64,000 nucleotides of DNA, taken from NCBI GenBank assembly GCA_963576735.1, contig OY755197.1:694501-758500 (forward strand). The letters are read 5' to 3'. This document shows positions 1 through 11,902 of the stretch, piece after piece. Made by a program: the position numbers and the translations under genes. Below the pieces are notes generated by a model. That model was not told the origin of the DNA. It saw only the letters and a list, made by a program, of their open reading frames with translations, and made no database searches. The stretch's first letter is position 1. Each line of letters opens with the position of its first letter. Source of the stretch: Bedellia somnulentella (taxonomy: Eukaryota; Arthropoda; Insecta; Lepidoptera; Bedelliidae).

Positions 1-1050
1 TGGTATCACTCTATGAGGATTCCAGTGCATGTGTGAGAGTAAACGGGGAAAATACTGACTGGTTCGGGATCTCTCGGGGTGTCCGACAGGGTTGTGTAGC
101 TTCCCCGTGGCTCTTCAATTTGTTCATGGATGACTGTTTAACAGAGTTGCGTGAAAGTGATTATGGATTGAGAATGGGTGGATTCATCATTAAATGCCTC
201 TTATATGCCGACGATCAAGTGCTACTTGCATCATCGGTGGAAGAGCTGCAAGAGATGATGAATATTGCATGTGCGTCTTTTGAGAAAAAGGGAATGAGGG
301 TGAATGTGGATAAAACAAAAACTATGGTTTTTGAGAGAGAGGTGAATATGACCGAATGCGTGATTGAGATTAATGGTAAGAAAGTGGAACAAGTGAAAGA
401 GTTTGTATATTTGGGAAGTTTGTTTACTAGGGATGGAAAGTGTTATGAAGATATCGAGAGAAGAGTGAAAAAGGGTAATGCGGTAAATGGAGCACTGGAT
501 AGTCTAATGTCTAGTCAGTCGGTGTCTGCAAAGGCCCGAATGGCTGTGCATGATGCTGTCCTCGTTCCTACGCTTATGTATGGCAGTGAATGTTGGGTGT
601 GGCAGAAGAAGCATGAAAGTAGAGTGAATGCAGTAGAAATGAGATCCCTCAGAAAAGTGTGTAATGTAAGGTTATGTGATCGTGTGAGGAATGATGTGAT
701 TCGTGAAAGGTGTGGTGTAAAAGATGATATTGTAAGAAAGATAGAAAAAGGAATGTTGAGATGGTTTGGGCACATAGAGAGGATGGATGACAGTAAATTG
801 GTGAAAGAGATATATAGAGCCAATGTGGAAGGTAATGTTAGTAGAGGACGACCTCGGAGGACACATTTGGATCAAATAGAACATGTGCTCAAAAAGGCAG
901 GTGTCCGCAGTATGAAGAATAAAAGAGCATGTATGAAAAGATTGATGGATGTAAACGAAGCCAGAGAGGTTTGCCAGGATCGTACAAAGTGGCGATCGAT
1001 AGTCTCTGCCTACCCCAATGGGAACTAACGGCGTGAGAATATGTATGTAT
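1..1050 (+). mobile_element. RTE-like LINE, 3' portion (runs off left edge)
   Basis: Open frame from the left edge to TAA at 1026-1028 encoding the C-terminal half of a non-LTR reverse transcriptase: GVRQGCVASPWLFN, the catalytic YADD motif at about 198-209 (LLYADDQVLLA), then SECWVWQKKH, MLRWFGHIERMDD, SRGRPRRTH and SIVSAYPNGN-stop. The 3' end is GGCGTGAG then a TATG microsatellite, a tail type usual for RTE-clade LINEs. No disabling change in the visible part, so a fairly young copy. Confidence 0.9.
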
Positions 1051-1056
1051 GTATGG

Positions 1057-1438
1057 ATGTGATCGTGTGAGGAATGATGTGATTCGTGAAAGGTGTGGTG
1101 TAAAAGATGATATTGTAAGAAAGATAGAAAAAGGAATGTTGAGATGGTTTGGGCACATAGAGAGGATGGATGACAGTAAATTGGTGAAAGAGATATATAG
1201 AGCCAATGTGGAAGGTAATGTTAGTAGAGGACGACCCCGGAGGACACATTTGGATCAAATAGAAAATGTGCTCAAAAAGGCAGGTGTCCGCAGTATGAAG
1301 AATAAAAGAGCATGTATGAAAAGATTGATGGATGTAAACGAAGCCAGAGAGGTTTGCCAGGATCGTACAAAGTGGCGATCGATAGTCTCTGCCTACCCCA
1401 ATGGGAACTAACGGCGTGAGAATATGTATGTATGTATG
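1057..1438 (+). mobile_element. Second, 5'-truncated RTE-like LINE copy in tandem
   Basis: Repeats positions about 676-1050 of the preceding copy almost base for base (I noticed two substitutions: CTCGG/CCCGG and GAACATG/GAAAATG), starting right inside the first copy's TATG tail. Its frame (1049-1411) still ends in SAYPNGN. Confidence 0.88.
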
Positions 1439-1439
1439 A

Positions 1440-2280
1440 TATTTAAAATGACTTGGTGTTATGTTATGGCTCTGTACACAATGTTTATATTTTATTATTT
1501 TGAATTTAATTTTCGAAGTAAATACAGTAATATATAAAAATGCATAGTTGTTGATGATTTTTAGCCACATGAAGCAGCCCACAGCCCATAAAAGCACAAT
1601 TAAACCCAAAAGAAGAAAGAGATGGCCTTTAACTATTCTTGGGAAACTACATATTTAAATATTTACGTGTAAATAATAACACAAACTAGACTCCTTGTCA
1701 CTGTTTAAATCTTATTTATTGATTCATTATTGCAGATTGCTTTCGCTCGCGTCAATATGACCTCAGAAATTTTCTTATGGGTATGTGAAATGTGTAGTCG
1801 TTGATGTTTTGTTCCTTTGTTGCGTAGTAAGTCCCAGTTAGTGAACTCCCAATATCTATGCTGTTGTTATAATAATACATGCTAAATGTTTTCGTAATAT
1901 TCGTGGACGTTATTAATTTGATTTATAAGCCTCTCTCTGTACCCAAATCTTTGTACGTCAAACACAATACATATAATTTAAGAAGTGGGTTCACAGCGCC
2001 ATCTCTTCGAAAGTGTTAAAACCTATGGGCAACACGTTAATATACTATTTTGTTTGTTCTCACGCGGTGCACTAGATGTCGCTAACTCTTGACCGAAAAT
2101 AAAATTAAAACATTTCAGATGCGAAAAATTTTGTTTTGAATTTAAAGTTTACCAGTCGATCTTTTTGGTGGTGCCCTGTAAAAATACCGCTCATTGTCGC
2201 AAATAGTGCATAACAATGAACACACAACAAATAAACTGAAGAAATTGTTGGAAAAACACTTTAAATTCAATCCCTAAAGT
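1440..2280. other. AT-rich DNA without recognised feature
   Basis: No coding frame, tRNA-like head or inverted repeat found by eye. The same holds for 2530-3105. Confidence 0.4.
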
Positions 2281-2282
2281 TT

Positions 2283-2520
2283 ACGACGTATATCTCCGAC
2301 GGGGTGATACAGGTAATTATACTTCTGAACATGACAAAACATGAATACCCCTATAGTCCAGAGTACCAACGCCTCGTTTGGACAGTTTACTCACGTGATA
2401 GGGGCAGGCCTATCGCCATTTTTGTACGAATACGATTTCATGACTAAGTACAGCCTAGCTAGGTGGGTTTCCTCACGATGTTTTTCCTCACCGTCAACAG
2501 CCATGATAAAATAACCAAAC
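2283..2520 (-). mobile_element. Old SINE B
   Basis: Reversed body recognisable by actcacgtgataggggcagg, cctatcgcc and gtgggtttcctcacgatgtt. Confidence 0.65.
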
Positions 2521-3109
2521 TTAGGTATTTAGAACTATAAAAAAATATCCAAATTTTCTTTCGTGTATTTATGTGTGGTATTATTAATAATTATACTATA
2601 TATAAATATTATCTATATTATATTATGCTATATAATATACAAATATTTTACTATATTTGACACTTTCCTAGATAATAGATTGAATGATTATAACTATTTT
2701 TTTTTCTGCTTAAGCCTTTAACAAATCAACACAGTATTGTGTTGATTTTGTATTTTAGATTAGAATTTAAAATTTTCTTTTTATTTACTACGCCACCTGC
2801 GAAACCCTGTTTACGCTTTAATGTAACATGCCTACCATGTCCCCCACGATACAGGCTATGCCTAGTGTAGGGGACAACGACCTCTCCAATTGTAAAATTT
2901 CGTCACCTAATTACCAAATATCACCTAAAGATACCTTTGTAATGTAAACTGTTGTTATTTTGGTTATTGCTGGTGTAAATAAATAATTTTCATTTTTTTT
3001 TTTTTTTTTTTCATTACCATATCAGATGGTAATGTCCCAAAATCATATTGACGCGATAAGTCAATTTTGAGAGAAAATTAATTCGTATAAATCTTGTAGT
3101 TCTATAAAC

Positions 3110-3299
3110 ATACATACATATACTCACGCCATTAGTTCCCATTGGGGTAGGCAGAGACTATCGATAGCCATGTTTACATCGTTTACATCCATCAATCTTC
3201 TCATACAAGCTCATTTATTATTCATACTTCCGATGCTTGCCTTTTTGAGCACACTCGCTTTGGTCCACATATGTCCTCCAAGGTCACCCTACATCCACA
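3110..3299 (-). mobile_element. RTE-like LINE 3' fragment
   Basis: TATG tail at 3110-3124, then the reverse complement of the LINE 3' end (ttagttcccattgggg). Interrupted at 3300 by an element A copy whose TSD is LINE sequence. Confidence 0.8.
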
Positions 3300-3311
3300 T
3301 TGGCTCTGTAA

Positions 3312-3435
3312 CATACATACATACATATACTCACGGCTATAAATCCCTTAACGGGGTAGCCAGAGCTTTGGAATGAGAAATTCTTTAGCCACTTTTGGAA
3401 GTTGATTGGGGAAAAGATGGTAATAATAAATGTTT
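3312..3435 (-). mobile_element. Short element A with TSD in LINE
   Basis: TTGGCTCTGTAA at 3300-3311 and 3436-3447. Ends at ggtaataataaatgttt, the same point as the copy at 13293. Confidence 0.85.
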
Positions 3436-3609
3436 TTGGCTCTGTAAATCTGTATAAAAGGCAGAAATAATGAAAAGTTCGTGATACTTTACTTTGTTTA
3501 ACAGTAAGGTTGGATGATCAAGTTTTATCTGTAAGAAACTCGTATTTCTTATTACATTAATGAATGCACTGTCCCACCAAAACGCCCGGTGCTCTAAACA
3601 TTGCGTCAT

Positions 3610-3830
3610 CTTTTGTCTATGCCATCCCAAGAAATTATTATCATGGTTTATAACCCACCCATATGGCGTAGTTGTACTTTGTCGTCTGACAGTTTATTCG
3701 TACAAAACGGCGATAGATACTGTCCAAGCAAAACTTGGGTACTCAGAACACCAGGTGACAATGGCACGTGATGTTCAGAAGTATTAATACCTCTGCCAAT
3801 GCCAACCCCTTCGAGTTTTTATGGTGTAGA
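3610..3830 (+). mobile_element. Divergent SINE B, left arm of inverted pair
   Basis: Shares private variants with 3932-4142: TTTGTCGTCTGACAG, GCCAATGCCAACCCC, CAAGCAAAACTTGGGTACTC. Confidence 0.72.
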
Positions 3831-3931
3831 TTTTGTGTTGAGACCAGCAATATGTTACTTGTAACATTAAAACAAAGCGATGTGATAAACATGATGTAGA
3901 GTAATCATTTTTGATTTCTTAAAGTCAAATG

Positions 3932-4142
3932 TTCACGCCGTATATGCCAGAAGGGGTTGGCATTGGCAGAGGTATACTTCTGAACATCACATGCCATTGT
4001 CACCTCGTGTTCTGAGTACCCAAGTTTTGCTTGGACAGTGTCTATCTCCGTTTTGTACGAATACACTGTCAGACGACAAAGTACAATTACGCCATGTGGG
4101 TTTCCTCACGATGTTTTCCCTCACCGTTAAAAACATGATCAA
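3932..4142 (-). mobile_element. Divergent SINE B, right arm of inverted pair
   Basis: Reverse complement of the 3610-3830 variant, separated from it by about 100 bp of unrelated DNA. Confidence 0.72.
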
Positions 4143-4145
4143 TTA

Positions 4146-4306
4146 CATACATACCTACATTATACTCACGGCTATAAATCCCTAGAAGGGGTAGCCAGAG
4201 CTAAGGAATTAGAAATTCCTCAGCCACTTTTGGATATGTGAGTGGGGGAAAAGATGGTAAAAATAGAGGTTGTTGATGATGGGTCTCCAACCGCATCGCC
4301 CAAAAG
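4146..4306 (-). mobile_element. Element A, 5'-truncated
   Basis: Tail tacatacatacctacattat, body to accgcatcgcccaaaag. Confidence 0.78.
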
Positions 4307-4373
4307 TTATTTTTACTTTTATTAAAATAGAAACTTCCAATTAAAACACCTTTTTTTCTTATATTTAAAAATT

Positions 4374-4551
4374 AACATACATAACATAACATAAATAACA
4401 TAACATAAACGTTCACGCCGAATATCCCCGAAGGGGTTGGCAGAGGTACTAATACTTCTGAACATCACGTGACTTGGTCACCTGGTGTTCAGAGTACCCA
4501 CGTTTTGCATGGACAGTGTACTCACGTGATAGGGGGCAGGCCTATCGCCGT
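4374..4551 (-). mobile_element. SINE B, 5'-truncated, with TSD
   Basis: TATTTAAAAATT at 4362-4373 and 4552-4563. Reversed tail acataacataacataaacg, truncated at the GGCGATAGGCC region. Confidence 0.82.
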
Positions 4552-4933
4552 TATTTAAAAATTTAAAAATTAAATTTAATCAATAATTGTTAAAATTGTA
4601 ACCTGCAGTCACGAAAATCGTAAAAAATACTATAGTAACTTCCAGTTCAAAATTACAAAATCGAATGCAACAAATTAGATTCTAGTTCAAATAATCTAAA
4701 ACGCGCAAGTTTAATGAAAACACGCCGCGACCTGACGCATACGAAAATAATATTTCCAGAAATATGCGAAACTTGCTGGCTGCCGCTGGATAGTTTATCG
4801 TGACAGGTGGTCCACACGCAACTGTGATGTGGACTATCATTTGTACATTTTGTAATCCAATTCATTTTATAATACCTACGCTACAAGTACACGTTTTACT
4901 AGGAAAATTTTTGCTTTTTTCTTTTAGTTAAAT

Positions 4934-5290
4934 AGGTAATGTTAGATTATATGATCGAGTGAGATTCGTGAATGGTTCAGTCTGAAAGATGATATGGTGA
5001 ATGTTGATAGAACAATAAATGTCCGAAGGTTTGGGCATATAAAGAGGATGTATGAAAATAAATTAGTAGCAGATTTTATATAGCCAATGTTGAAGGAAAT
5101 TTGAGAAAGCCCGTTCAAGAAAGACACATTTAGATCAAATAGAGAATTATCCTTAAAAAGACAGGCGTCCGAACTGTGTAAAATCAAAGCGCATGTAGGA
5201 AGTTATTGATGAATGTAGAAGAAACTCGAGAGTTTTTTTGCCAGGATCGTACATAGTGGCAATTTATAGTCTCTGCCTACTCCTATGGGT
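4934..5290 (+). mobile_element. Old RTE-like LINE 3' fragment
   Basis: Diverged copy with frame breaks, recognisable from GTTAGATTATATGATCGAG through CAGGATCGTACATAGTGGC to GTCTCTGCCTACTCC. Confidence 0.7.
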
Positions 5291-5480
5291 TGCCTATGTT
5301 ATTATATATTGCTAGTGTCTTAAGTATGTTTTATGTAGCCTTAGTAGACGCGTAAGAGTGCCACGTCTTTTGAGTGACAAGCTGTATTTATCACAAATGA
5401 TGAGGTGACAAGCCTCATGTCACGGGGGTTTTTCCGGTATATATGTTTTTCCAACTTATTAAGACTACAAGTTTATATTA

Positions 5481-5727
5481 CATAAATACATACATATACT
5501 CACGGCTATAAATCCCTAGAAGGGGTAGCCAGAGCTAAGGAATCAGAAATTCCTCAGCCACTTTTGGAAGTTGTGAGGAAAAGATGGTGAAATAAAGGTT
5601 GTTGGTGATGGGTCTCCAACCGCATCGCCCAAAAATCCCTCAAAAGCCCCAAAACCGTTAGTCGCCTCTTACGTACACCCACCGGAAGAAATGGGGTAGT
5701 GCTATTTGAAGCCGACACTACACAGCA
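5481..5727 (-). mobile_element. Element A with 12-bp TSD
   Basis: AAGTTTATATTA at 5469-5480 and 5728-5739. Confidence 0.92.
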
Positions 5728-6206
5728 AAGTTTATATTATTAGGTTATAATTATATATAATAATAACAATTTCCATATATCCCCACCGTAGCGCTTGAAC
5801 CTACCATAAAAATGGTGATTGAACCAACCACGACAAATTATTTAACGCGACACGTTGTTTATACTCAGCTATGATATAAACGATTGTTATTATTTATTTA
5901 TTTTTGATTCAACAACAGATACAAATACAAACATATTCTTTACCAATAAAATGTCATGGTAAAATCAATCTGTATTCAGACATGTTCATCAAAGAAATAT
6001 AAATTTACCATATAAGATTATTACGCGGTAAATTCATAGATAATTGTCCCGACATCCGACAATCCATTACATTATCATAAGACAGTGTGATTGTGTAAAT
6101 CAGCGGTAGACCAACCCTTTATAATATGGTCACATTGTCCATGAAAATCGTGGGTACTCTGAACGCCAGGTGACAAATATGTACCTCCATCAATTTTTAT
6201 ACATAT

Positions 6207-6463
6207 AATACATACATACATACATGTACTCACGGCTATAAATCCCTAGATGGGGTAGCCAGAGCTAAGGAATCAGAAATTACTCAGCCACTTTTGGAAA
6301 GTTAAGTGGCAAAAAGATGGTAAAATAAAGGTTGTTGGTGATGGGTCTCCAACCGTATCGCCCAAAAATTCCTTTAAAGCCCCAATACCGTTAGTCGCGT
6401 CTTACGTACACCTGCCGGAAGAATTGGGGTAGTGCTATTCTAAGCCGACACTACACAGCATTA
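6207..6463 (-). mobile_element. Element A
   Basis: Full-length reversed copy, acatacatgtactcacggct to ccgacactacacagc. Confidence 0.87.
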
Positions 6464-6568
6464 ATATTAGATATCGTACCAGAATATCCATTATGATCAG
6501 TCTCTTACTGCCCTCAACTATCGGCTACCCGAAATATTTACCAATTATTCATCTCAATTAGAAAATTG

Positions 6569-6697
6569 CTGCGTAGTGTTGGTTTAGAATAGCACTACCC
6601 TATTTTTTCCCGTGGGTGTTCGTAAGGCATTAGAAATATTTAATGAGCGATGCGGTAGGGGACTCATCACCAACAACCTATATTTTACAATCTTTTT
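6569..6697 (+). mobile_element. Element A, 3'-truncated
   Basis: Head GCTGCGTAGTGTTGGTTTAG to the CATCACCAACAACC region. Confidence 0.65.
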
Positions 6698-6735
6698 TAA
6701 ACATAACCATATTTATAATATCTTATTTCGAAGCT

Positions 6736-7104
6736 ACGAACGACGAGATAGCTCAATGGGAAAAACACCGGTTAACGTGCAAGCGACTAGTGTTCAAATC
6801 CCGGGTTGGGCCTCCACCAATTTTTTCTTTTCTAATGACATGTGTGTGGTTAATTTATCATGGTTGTTAACGGTGAGGGAAAACATCGTGAGGAAACACA
6901 CATGACTGAGTTGTACTTAGTCATGTGACAGTGTATTCGTACAAAACGGCGATAGTCCTGCCCCCTATCACGTGAGTACACTGTCCTTGCAAAACATGGG
7001 TACTCTGAACACCAGGTGAAAAAGTCACGTGCTGTTCCGAAGTATTAGTACCTCTGCCAACCCCTTCGGGGATATTCGGCGTGAACATTTATGTTTATGT
7101 TATG
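6736..7104 (+). mobile_element. SINE B, full length with 13-bp TSD
   Basis: TTATTTCGAAGCT at 6723-6735 and 7105-7117. tRNA head with A box GATAGCTCAATGG and B box TGTTCAAATCCCGGG, body, 3' end ACCCCTTCGGGGATATTCGG, CGTGAAC, then TATGTT repeats. Confidence 0.9.
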
Positions 7105-7160
7105 TTATTTCGAAGCTCTTGCTACCAATTGTAAGGATTTATAGCCATACTGTTAGTTTG

Positions 7161-7411
7161 CTGTGTAGTATCGGCTTAGAATAACACTACCCCAATTCTT
7201 CCGGAGGGTGTACTTAAGAGGCGACTAACGGTATTGGGGCTTTTAAGAGATTTTTGGGCGATGCGGTTGGAGACCCATCACCAAAAACCTTTATTTTACC
7301 ATCTTTTCCCCACTTACTTTCCAAAAGCGGCTGAGGAATTTCTAATGTCTTAGCTCTGGCTACCCCATATAGGGTTTTATACCCGTGAGTATATGTATGT
7401 ATGTATGTATA
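7161..7411 (+). mobile_element. Element A
   Basis: CTGTGTAGTATCGGCTTAGA to CCCGTGAGTATATGTATG; full length, no clear TSD. Confidence 0.85.
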
Positions 7412-7796
7412 TGTTATAGCCGTAATATATTTATATTAAAAAGAGGTTTGTGTGAGTGTGATTCACGGAAGAACAGTATATTAATTATTATTTAAAATGT
7501 GGACAGAATTCTTGAAATATCCAATTTATTCGACCTTTCAGTCATGTCAGATTCACATGCATACAATAATAAAATTAATTGCTTACAATTTGTAATGAAA
7601 TCACGAATTGCCAAGATTTAGTTTATGTCACTTAAACTACTGCGTAATATTAATTGAAAAAGTTGCAGTTGTTTCAACACATTCAGAAATGTTTTCTTTC
7701 AATTTTATTTTGACTATCATACATTTAAATATTACTAATCATTCTTAGAAACTCTCTTTAAAGAAATTTTACAGTCCTTATGATTTGCAGGAAAAT

Positions 7797-7975
7797 GAAA
7801 ACATACATACATACAAACATATATCGATCGCCACTTTGTACGATCCTGGCAAACCTCTAGTTTCGTTCACATCCATCAATATTTTCATACATGCTCTTTT
7901 ATTCATACTAAGAACACCTGGCTTTTTTAAGCACGTTCTCTTTTTGGTCCATATGAGTAGAAAATGGACCTGGAG
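7797..7975 (-). mobile_element. RTE-like LINE 3' fragment
   Basis: Tail catacatacatacaaacata then the reversed LINE end (gatcgccactttgtacgatc), breaking off near 7975. Confidence 0.75.
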
Positions 7976-8014
7976 AAATTTTCTATTTGATTTTTATTAA
8001 ATTACATATAAAAC

Positions 8015-8394
8015 ATTACATATAGCAACCGTGATAGCCCAGTGGGTAGAACACTCGGTTATCGTGCAAACGACTAGTGTTCAAATCCTGGGTCGGGCCT
8101 ACACCAATTTGTCTTTTCTAAAGACATATGTGTGGTTAATTTATCATGGTTGTTAACGGTGAGGGAAAACATCGTGAGGAAACCCACATGGCTGAGTTGT
8201 ACTTAGTCATGTGACAGTGTATTCGTACAAAACGGCGATAGGCCTGCCCCCTATCACGTAAGTACACTGTTCATGCAAAACGTGGGTACTCTGAACACCA
8301 TGTGACAAAGTCACGTGATGTTCAGAAGTATTAGTACCTCTGCCAACCCCTTCGGGGATATTCGGCGTGAACGTTTATGTTATGTTATGTTATG
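8015..8394 (+). mobile_element. SINE B, full length with 12-bp TSD
   Basis: TACATATAAAAC at 8003-8014 and 8395-8406. Head CAACCGTGATAGCCCAGTGG, B box TGTTCAAATCCTGGGTC, tail (TATGT)n. Near-consensus copy. Confidence 0.92.
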
Positions 8395-8646
8395 TACATA
8401 TAAAACAAGTTAAGAAATCCACATAATAACGGAGTAATCGCTTAATATAAATCCAGAAAAAACATACAATCGCATTGAGTACCTTATTTTTCGAAGTCGT
8501 TCAAAAAAATGTAAAAAATGTTAAATGGAATATAAATCAGCAACCGACAGAATCCAAAAGGAAAATGAAATGAATTCAATTTCATAGTAAAATTAAGTAC
8601 ATAACAATCCATAGCAGTAGATTAATTTACCTAGATAAAAGTAATT

Positions 8647-8893
8647 GGCAGTGTAGTGCCGGCTTAGAATAGCACTACCCCATTTCTTCCGGTGGGTGTA
8701 CGTAAGAGGTGACTAACGGTATTTGGACTTTAAAGGAATTTTTGGGCGATGCGGTTGGAGACCCATCACCAACAACCTCTATTTTACCATCTTTTCCCCA
8801 CTTAACTTTCCAAAAGTGGCTGAGGAATTTCTGATTCCTTAGCTCTGGCTACCCCATCTAGGGATTTATAGCCGTGAGTATATGTATGTATGT
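8647..8893 (+). mobile_element. Element A with 12-bp TSD
   Basis: ATAAAAGTAATT at 8635-8646 and 8894-8905. Full length, 3' CTACCCCATCTAGGGATTTA, GCCGTGAGTATATG. Confidence 0.92.
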
Positions 8894-8995
8894 ATAAAAG
8901 TAATTTGACACTGAAATGAGAAGATATTTTTAAAAATAATTCCTGTTTTATGGCCTGAATGCAACTGCAAATGCAAGTTCTACTTGAATCGCTGC

Positions 8996-9925
8996 GGAAG
9001 GGAAGAGCTGCAAGAGATGATGAATATTGCATGTGCGTCTTTTGAAAGAAAGGGACTGAGGGCGAATATGGATAAAACAAAAACCATGGTTTTTGAAAGA
9101 GAGGAGAATATGACGGAGTGCGTGATTGAGATCAATGGAAAGAAAGTGAAATTGTGAATTTGGGGCGGAAAATGTGATGAAAACATAGCCAGGAGCAGTG
9201 GAAAGTCAATCGGTGATTGAAAAGTCCAGAATGGCTGTGCATGGTGCTATTCTTGTTCCTAGGTTTATGAATGGCAGCAAATGTTGGGTGTGGCAGAAGA
9301 AGCATGCAAGTAGAGTTAATGCAGTAAAGATGAGGTCCTTCAGAAAAATATGTAATGTTAGATTATGTGATCGACTGAGAAATAACGCGATTCGTGAAAA
9401 GTGCAGTGAGAAAACGAATGTTGAATTTGAAAGAAAATGGTTTGGGCAGATAGATAGGATGGATGATAGTAAATTGGTTCATACATACATATACTCACGA
9501 CAATAAATCCCTAGATGGGGTAGCCAGAGCTAAGGAATTAGAAATTCCTCAGCCACTTTTGGAAAGTTAAGTGGGGAAAAGATGGTAAAATAAAAGTTGT
9601 TGGAGATGGGTCTCCAACCGCATCGCCCAAAAATGCCTTAAAAGCCCCAATTCCGTTAGTCGCCTTTTACGTAAACCCACCGGAAGAAATGGGGTAGTGC
9701 TATTCTAAGCCGACACTTAACAGCAAATTGGTAAATAATTAAATAGAGAGAGTGCTAAAAAAGGCAGGCGTCCGCAATATGAAGATTAAAAGAACATGTA
9801 TGAAAATATTGATGGATATAAACGAAGCTAGAGAGGTTTGCCAGGATCGTACAAAGCGGCGATCGATAGTCTTTGCCTACCCCGATGGGAACTAACGGCG
9901 TGAGTATATGTATGCATGTATTTTT
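8996..9925 (+). mobile_element. RTE-like LINE fragment split by element A
   Basis: LINE sequence at 8996-9478 and 9733-9925, ending GGCGTGAGTATATGTATGC. Internal deletion near 9150-9200. Element A (9479-9724) interrupts it with an 8-bp TSD, AAATTGGT. Confidence 0.85.
9479..9724 (-). mobile_element. Element A inside LINE, 8-bp TSD
   Basis: AAATTGGT at 9471-9478 and 9725-9732; interrupts the RTE-like LINE. Confidence 0.9.
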
Positions 9926-10312
9926 TACGAAATAATTTATAATGCCTACTGACGAGTGGTCGATTGGTCAATCATAAAAAAATATCGATAATTCTTAACA
10001 TTTTAATCTGCTTTCCACCTGACATGTTTATAGTCGTAATAATATCTTCATCCTTGAACTTGTTACAAAGCAAACCATCTACATCACACGAGGCCCCGCC
10101 CCCTAGCGAATGACGTCAACCACAGTACTAACACTAAATTAATGTGGAAATACCACTAAGAAAATGACACTTTGTACAGCAGCCGGGAAAATATCACCAA
10201 GGCATTTCTTTCGTTTTATTACGCACGTCATACGCGTGTTTTTATAGTGATTCGATGTTGGAATGTCGTAATTTATTTCGTATAGAAACTTTGATGTTTA
10301 TTCTAATTAGAG

Positions 10313-10919
10313 ATAAAATATTTTTTAACAAAAAGAAAACCGACTTCATAGAAAAACAACCGATAATAAACAATCTAGTACTAAAAAGTACGAAATAAGT
10401 TTTTTTAATTGAATATGAGTACTGTGATTGATACCTTAGCAATTTCTTTATTCCACACGCGTCAGTTCAACCTACCTAAATCTTAAAATTCTCTTAAATT
10501 AATTTGTGAGCCGGTGCCAGCCTCGATGATAATTGATAATAAGAAGTGTGTATTTCGCACTTCATATACATGTAAAATGTAGGGTACCTTGTAGTTGTAG
10601 GGTAAATTGATTTTTGTACGTATTATCATTTAAAACGTTAGGCGATAAATATATATTGTTTAGATTGTAATAATCAGAGATAGATAGCAGGGTGAATTTA
10701 CTTTTGTTTGTCTGGCGCCGACTCAAAAATTAATTTAAGAGAATTGTAATATTTAGGTAGGTTGAACTGACGCGTGTGGAATAAAGAAATTGCTAAGGTA
10801 TCAATCACAGTACTCATATTCAATTAAAAAAACTTATTTCGTACTTTTTAGTACTAGATTGTTTATTATCGGTTGTTTTTCTATGAAGTCGGTTTTCTTT
10901 TTGTTAAAAAATATTTTAT
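10313..10919. mobile_element. Fold-back element with ~200-bp near-perfect arms
   Basis: Left arm 10313-10517 and right arm 10711-10919 are reverse complements with only a few mismatches, including ACGCGTCAGTTCAACCTACC and CCGACTTCATAGAAAAACAA. Loop about 190 bp. TTAGAGAT occurs at 10307-10314 and 10930-10937, a possible 8-bp TSD though the right copy is 10 bp from the arm. Confidence 0.8.
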
Positions 10920-11118
10920 TTTACGAGTTTTAGAGATGGGTAGACCTGGCAAAGATGCCTCTCGGATGAGGAAGCGACAGTTACTGTATTATTCTTCGTA
11001 TTTCCGGTATTTCTATTATAGTACGATATTAAATAGGCTCAACCATATGTAACCTTACATTGTTCTTTAAATCCTTCGAAAGGCGATGGTCTTCAATTCT
11101 ACATCTCTAGAAAGACTC

Positions 11119-11300
11119 AAACGCTCACGCCGAATATCCCTGAAGGGGTTAGCAGAGGTAGTAATACTTCTGAATATCACGTGACATTGTCACCTGTTGT
11201 TCAGAGTACCCACGATTTATTAGGCAGTGTTCTCACGTTATACAGGGCAGGCCTATCGGCGTTTTGAACAAATACACTGTCACATAATTGTGAGTTTCGA
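11119..11300 (-). mobile_element. Old SINE B, 5'-truncated
   Basis: aaacgctcacgccgaatatc, cctgaaggggtt, then acaaatacactgtcacataa; the remainder lost. Confidence 0.68.
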
Positions 11301-11569
11301 CAGGCCCCTCCATTTCCTGGGATGCCATCATCAGATCCTGGTCTCATGGTAACAATAACATAACAAAAAAAATGTTTAGTAAACCTGTACTTCTCTTCAT
11401 AAAAGCTACGAAGAGGAGTATAAATCTATATAGAATGTGGAAAGAACTGTTTCCTAATACCTAGTGATTGAGGATCCACACCTTCTATCATCAGCTCAGC
11501 AACATAACAATATGATTTTCAGAAGCAAATGCCAATATAAGTTCAGAAAATATGTAAAACGCGGTACAT

Positions 11570-11795
11570 TTGCCTATAAAATTTGAGGGTTCCCCTCGAT
11601 TTCTCCAGGATCCCATCATCAGACCCTGATATCCTCATCATGGTACCAATCCGGGAGTATCTTCTTTCGAATAAAAAAATAATAATCAAAATCGGTTCAT
11701 AAATGGCAAAGTAATCGGCGAATAAACATAAAAAAAAATAAAAAAATATACCGGTCGAATTGAGAACACTCCTTTTCTTTGAAGTCGGTTAAAAA
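11570..11795. repeat. Unassigned dispersed repeat ending GAAGTCGGTTAAAA
   Basis: ctccaggatcccatcatcag, gataaaatcggtt-like text and ctttgaagtcggttaaaaat. Related ends at 8455-8510 and 16230-16275, and the first part echoes at 11310-11350. Confidence 0.4.
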
Positions 11796-11902
11796 TAGAA
11801 ATATACTAGTCGCGTAGTGTTATATTAGAATAGCACTGGGCTTTTTTCGTGGGAGTCGTTTCGATTTAGAGCCAATATATACCGACATGTGGAGTACAAC
11901 GA

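Noticed and set aside
515..1609. Minus-strand frames opposite the LINE copies (e.g. 515-823, 1025-1609, and similar at 33270, 36613, 59769)
   Set aside because: They recur wherever the LINE occurs and mirror its coding strand; no independent protein features.
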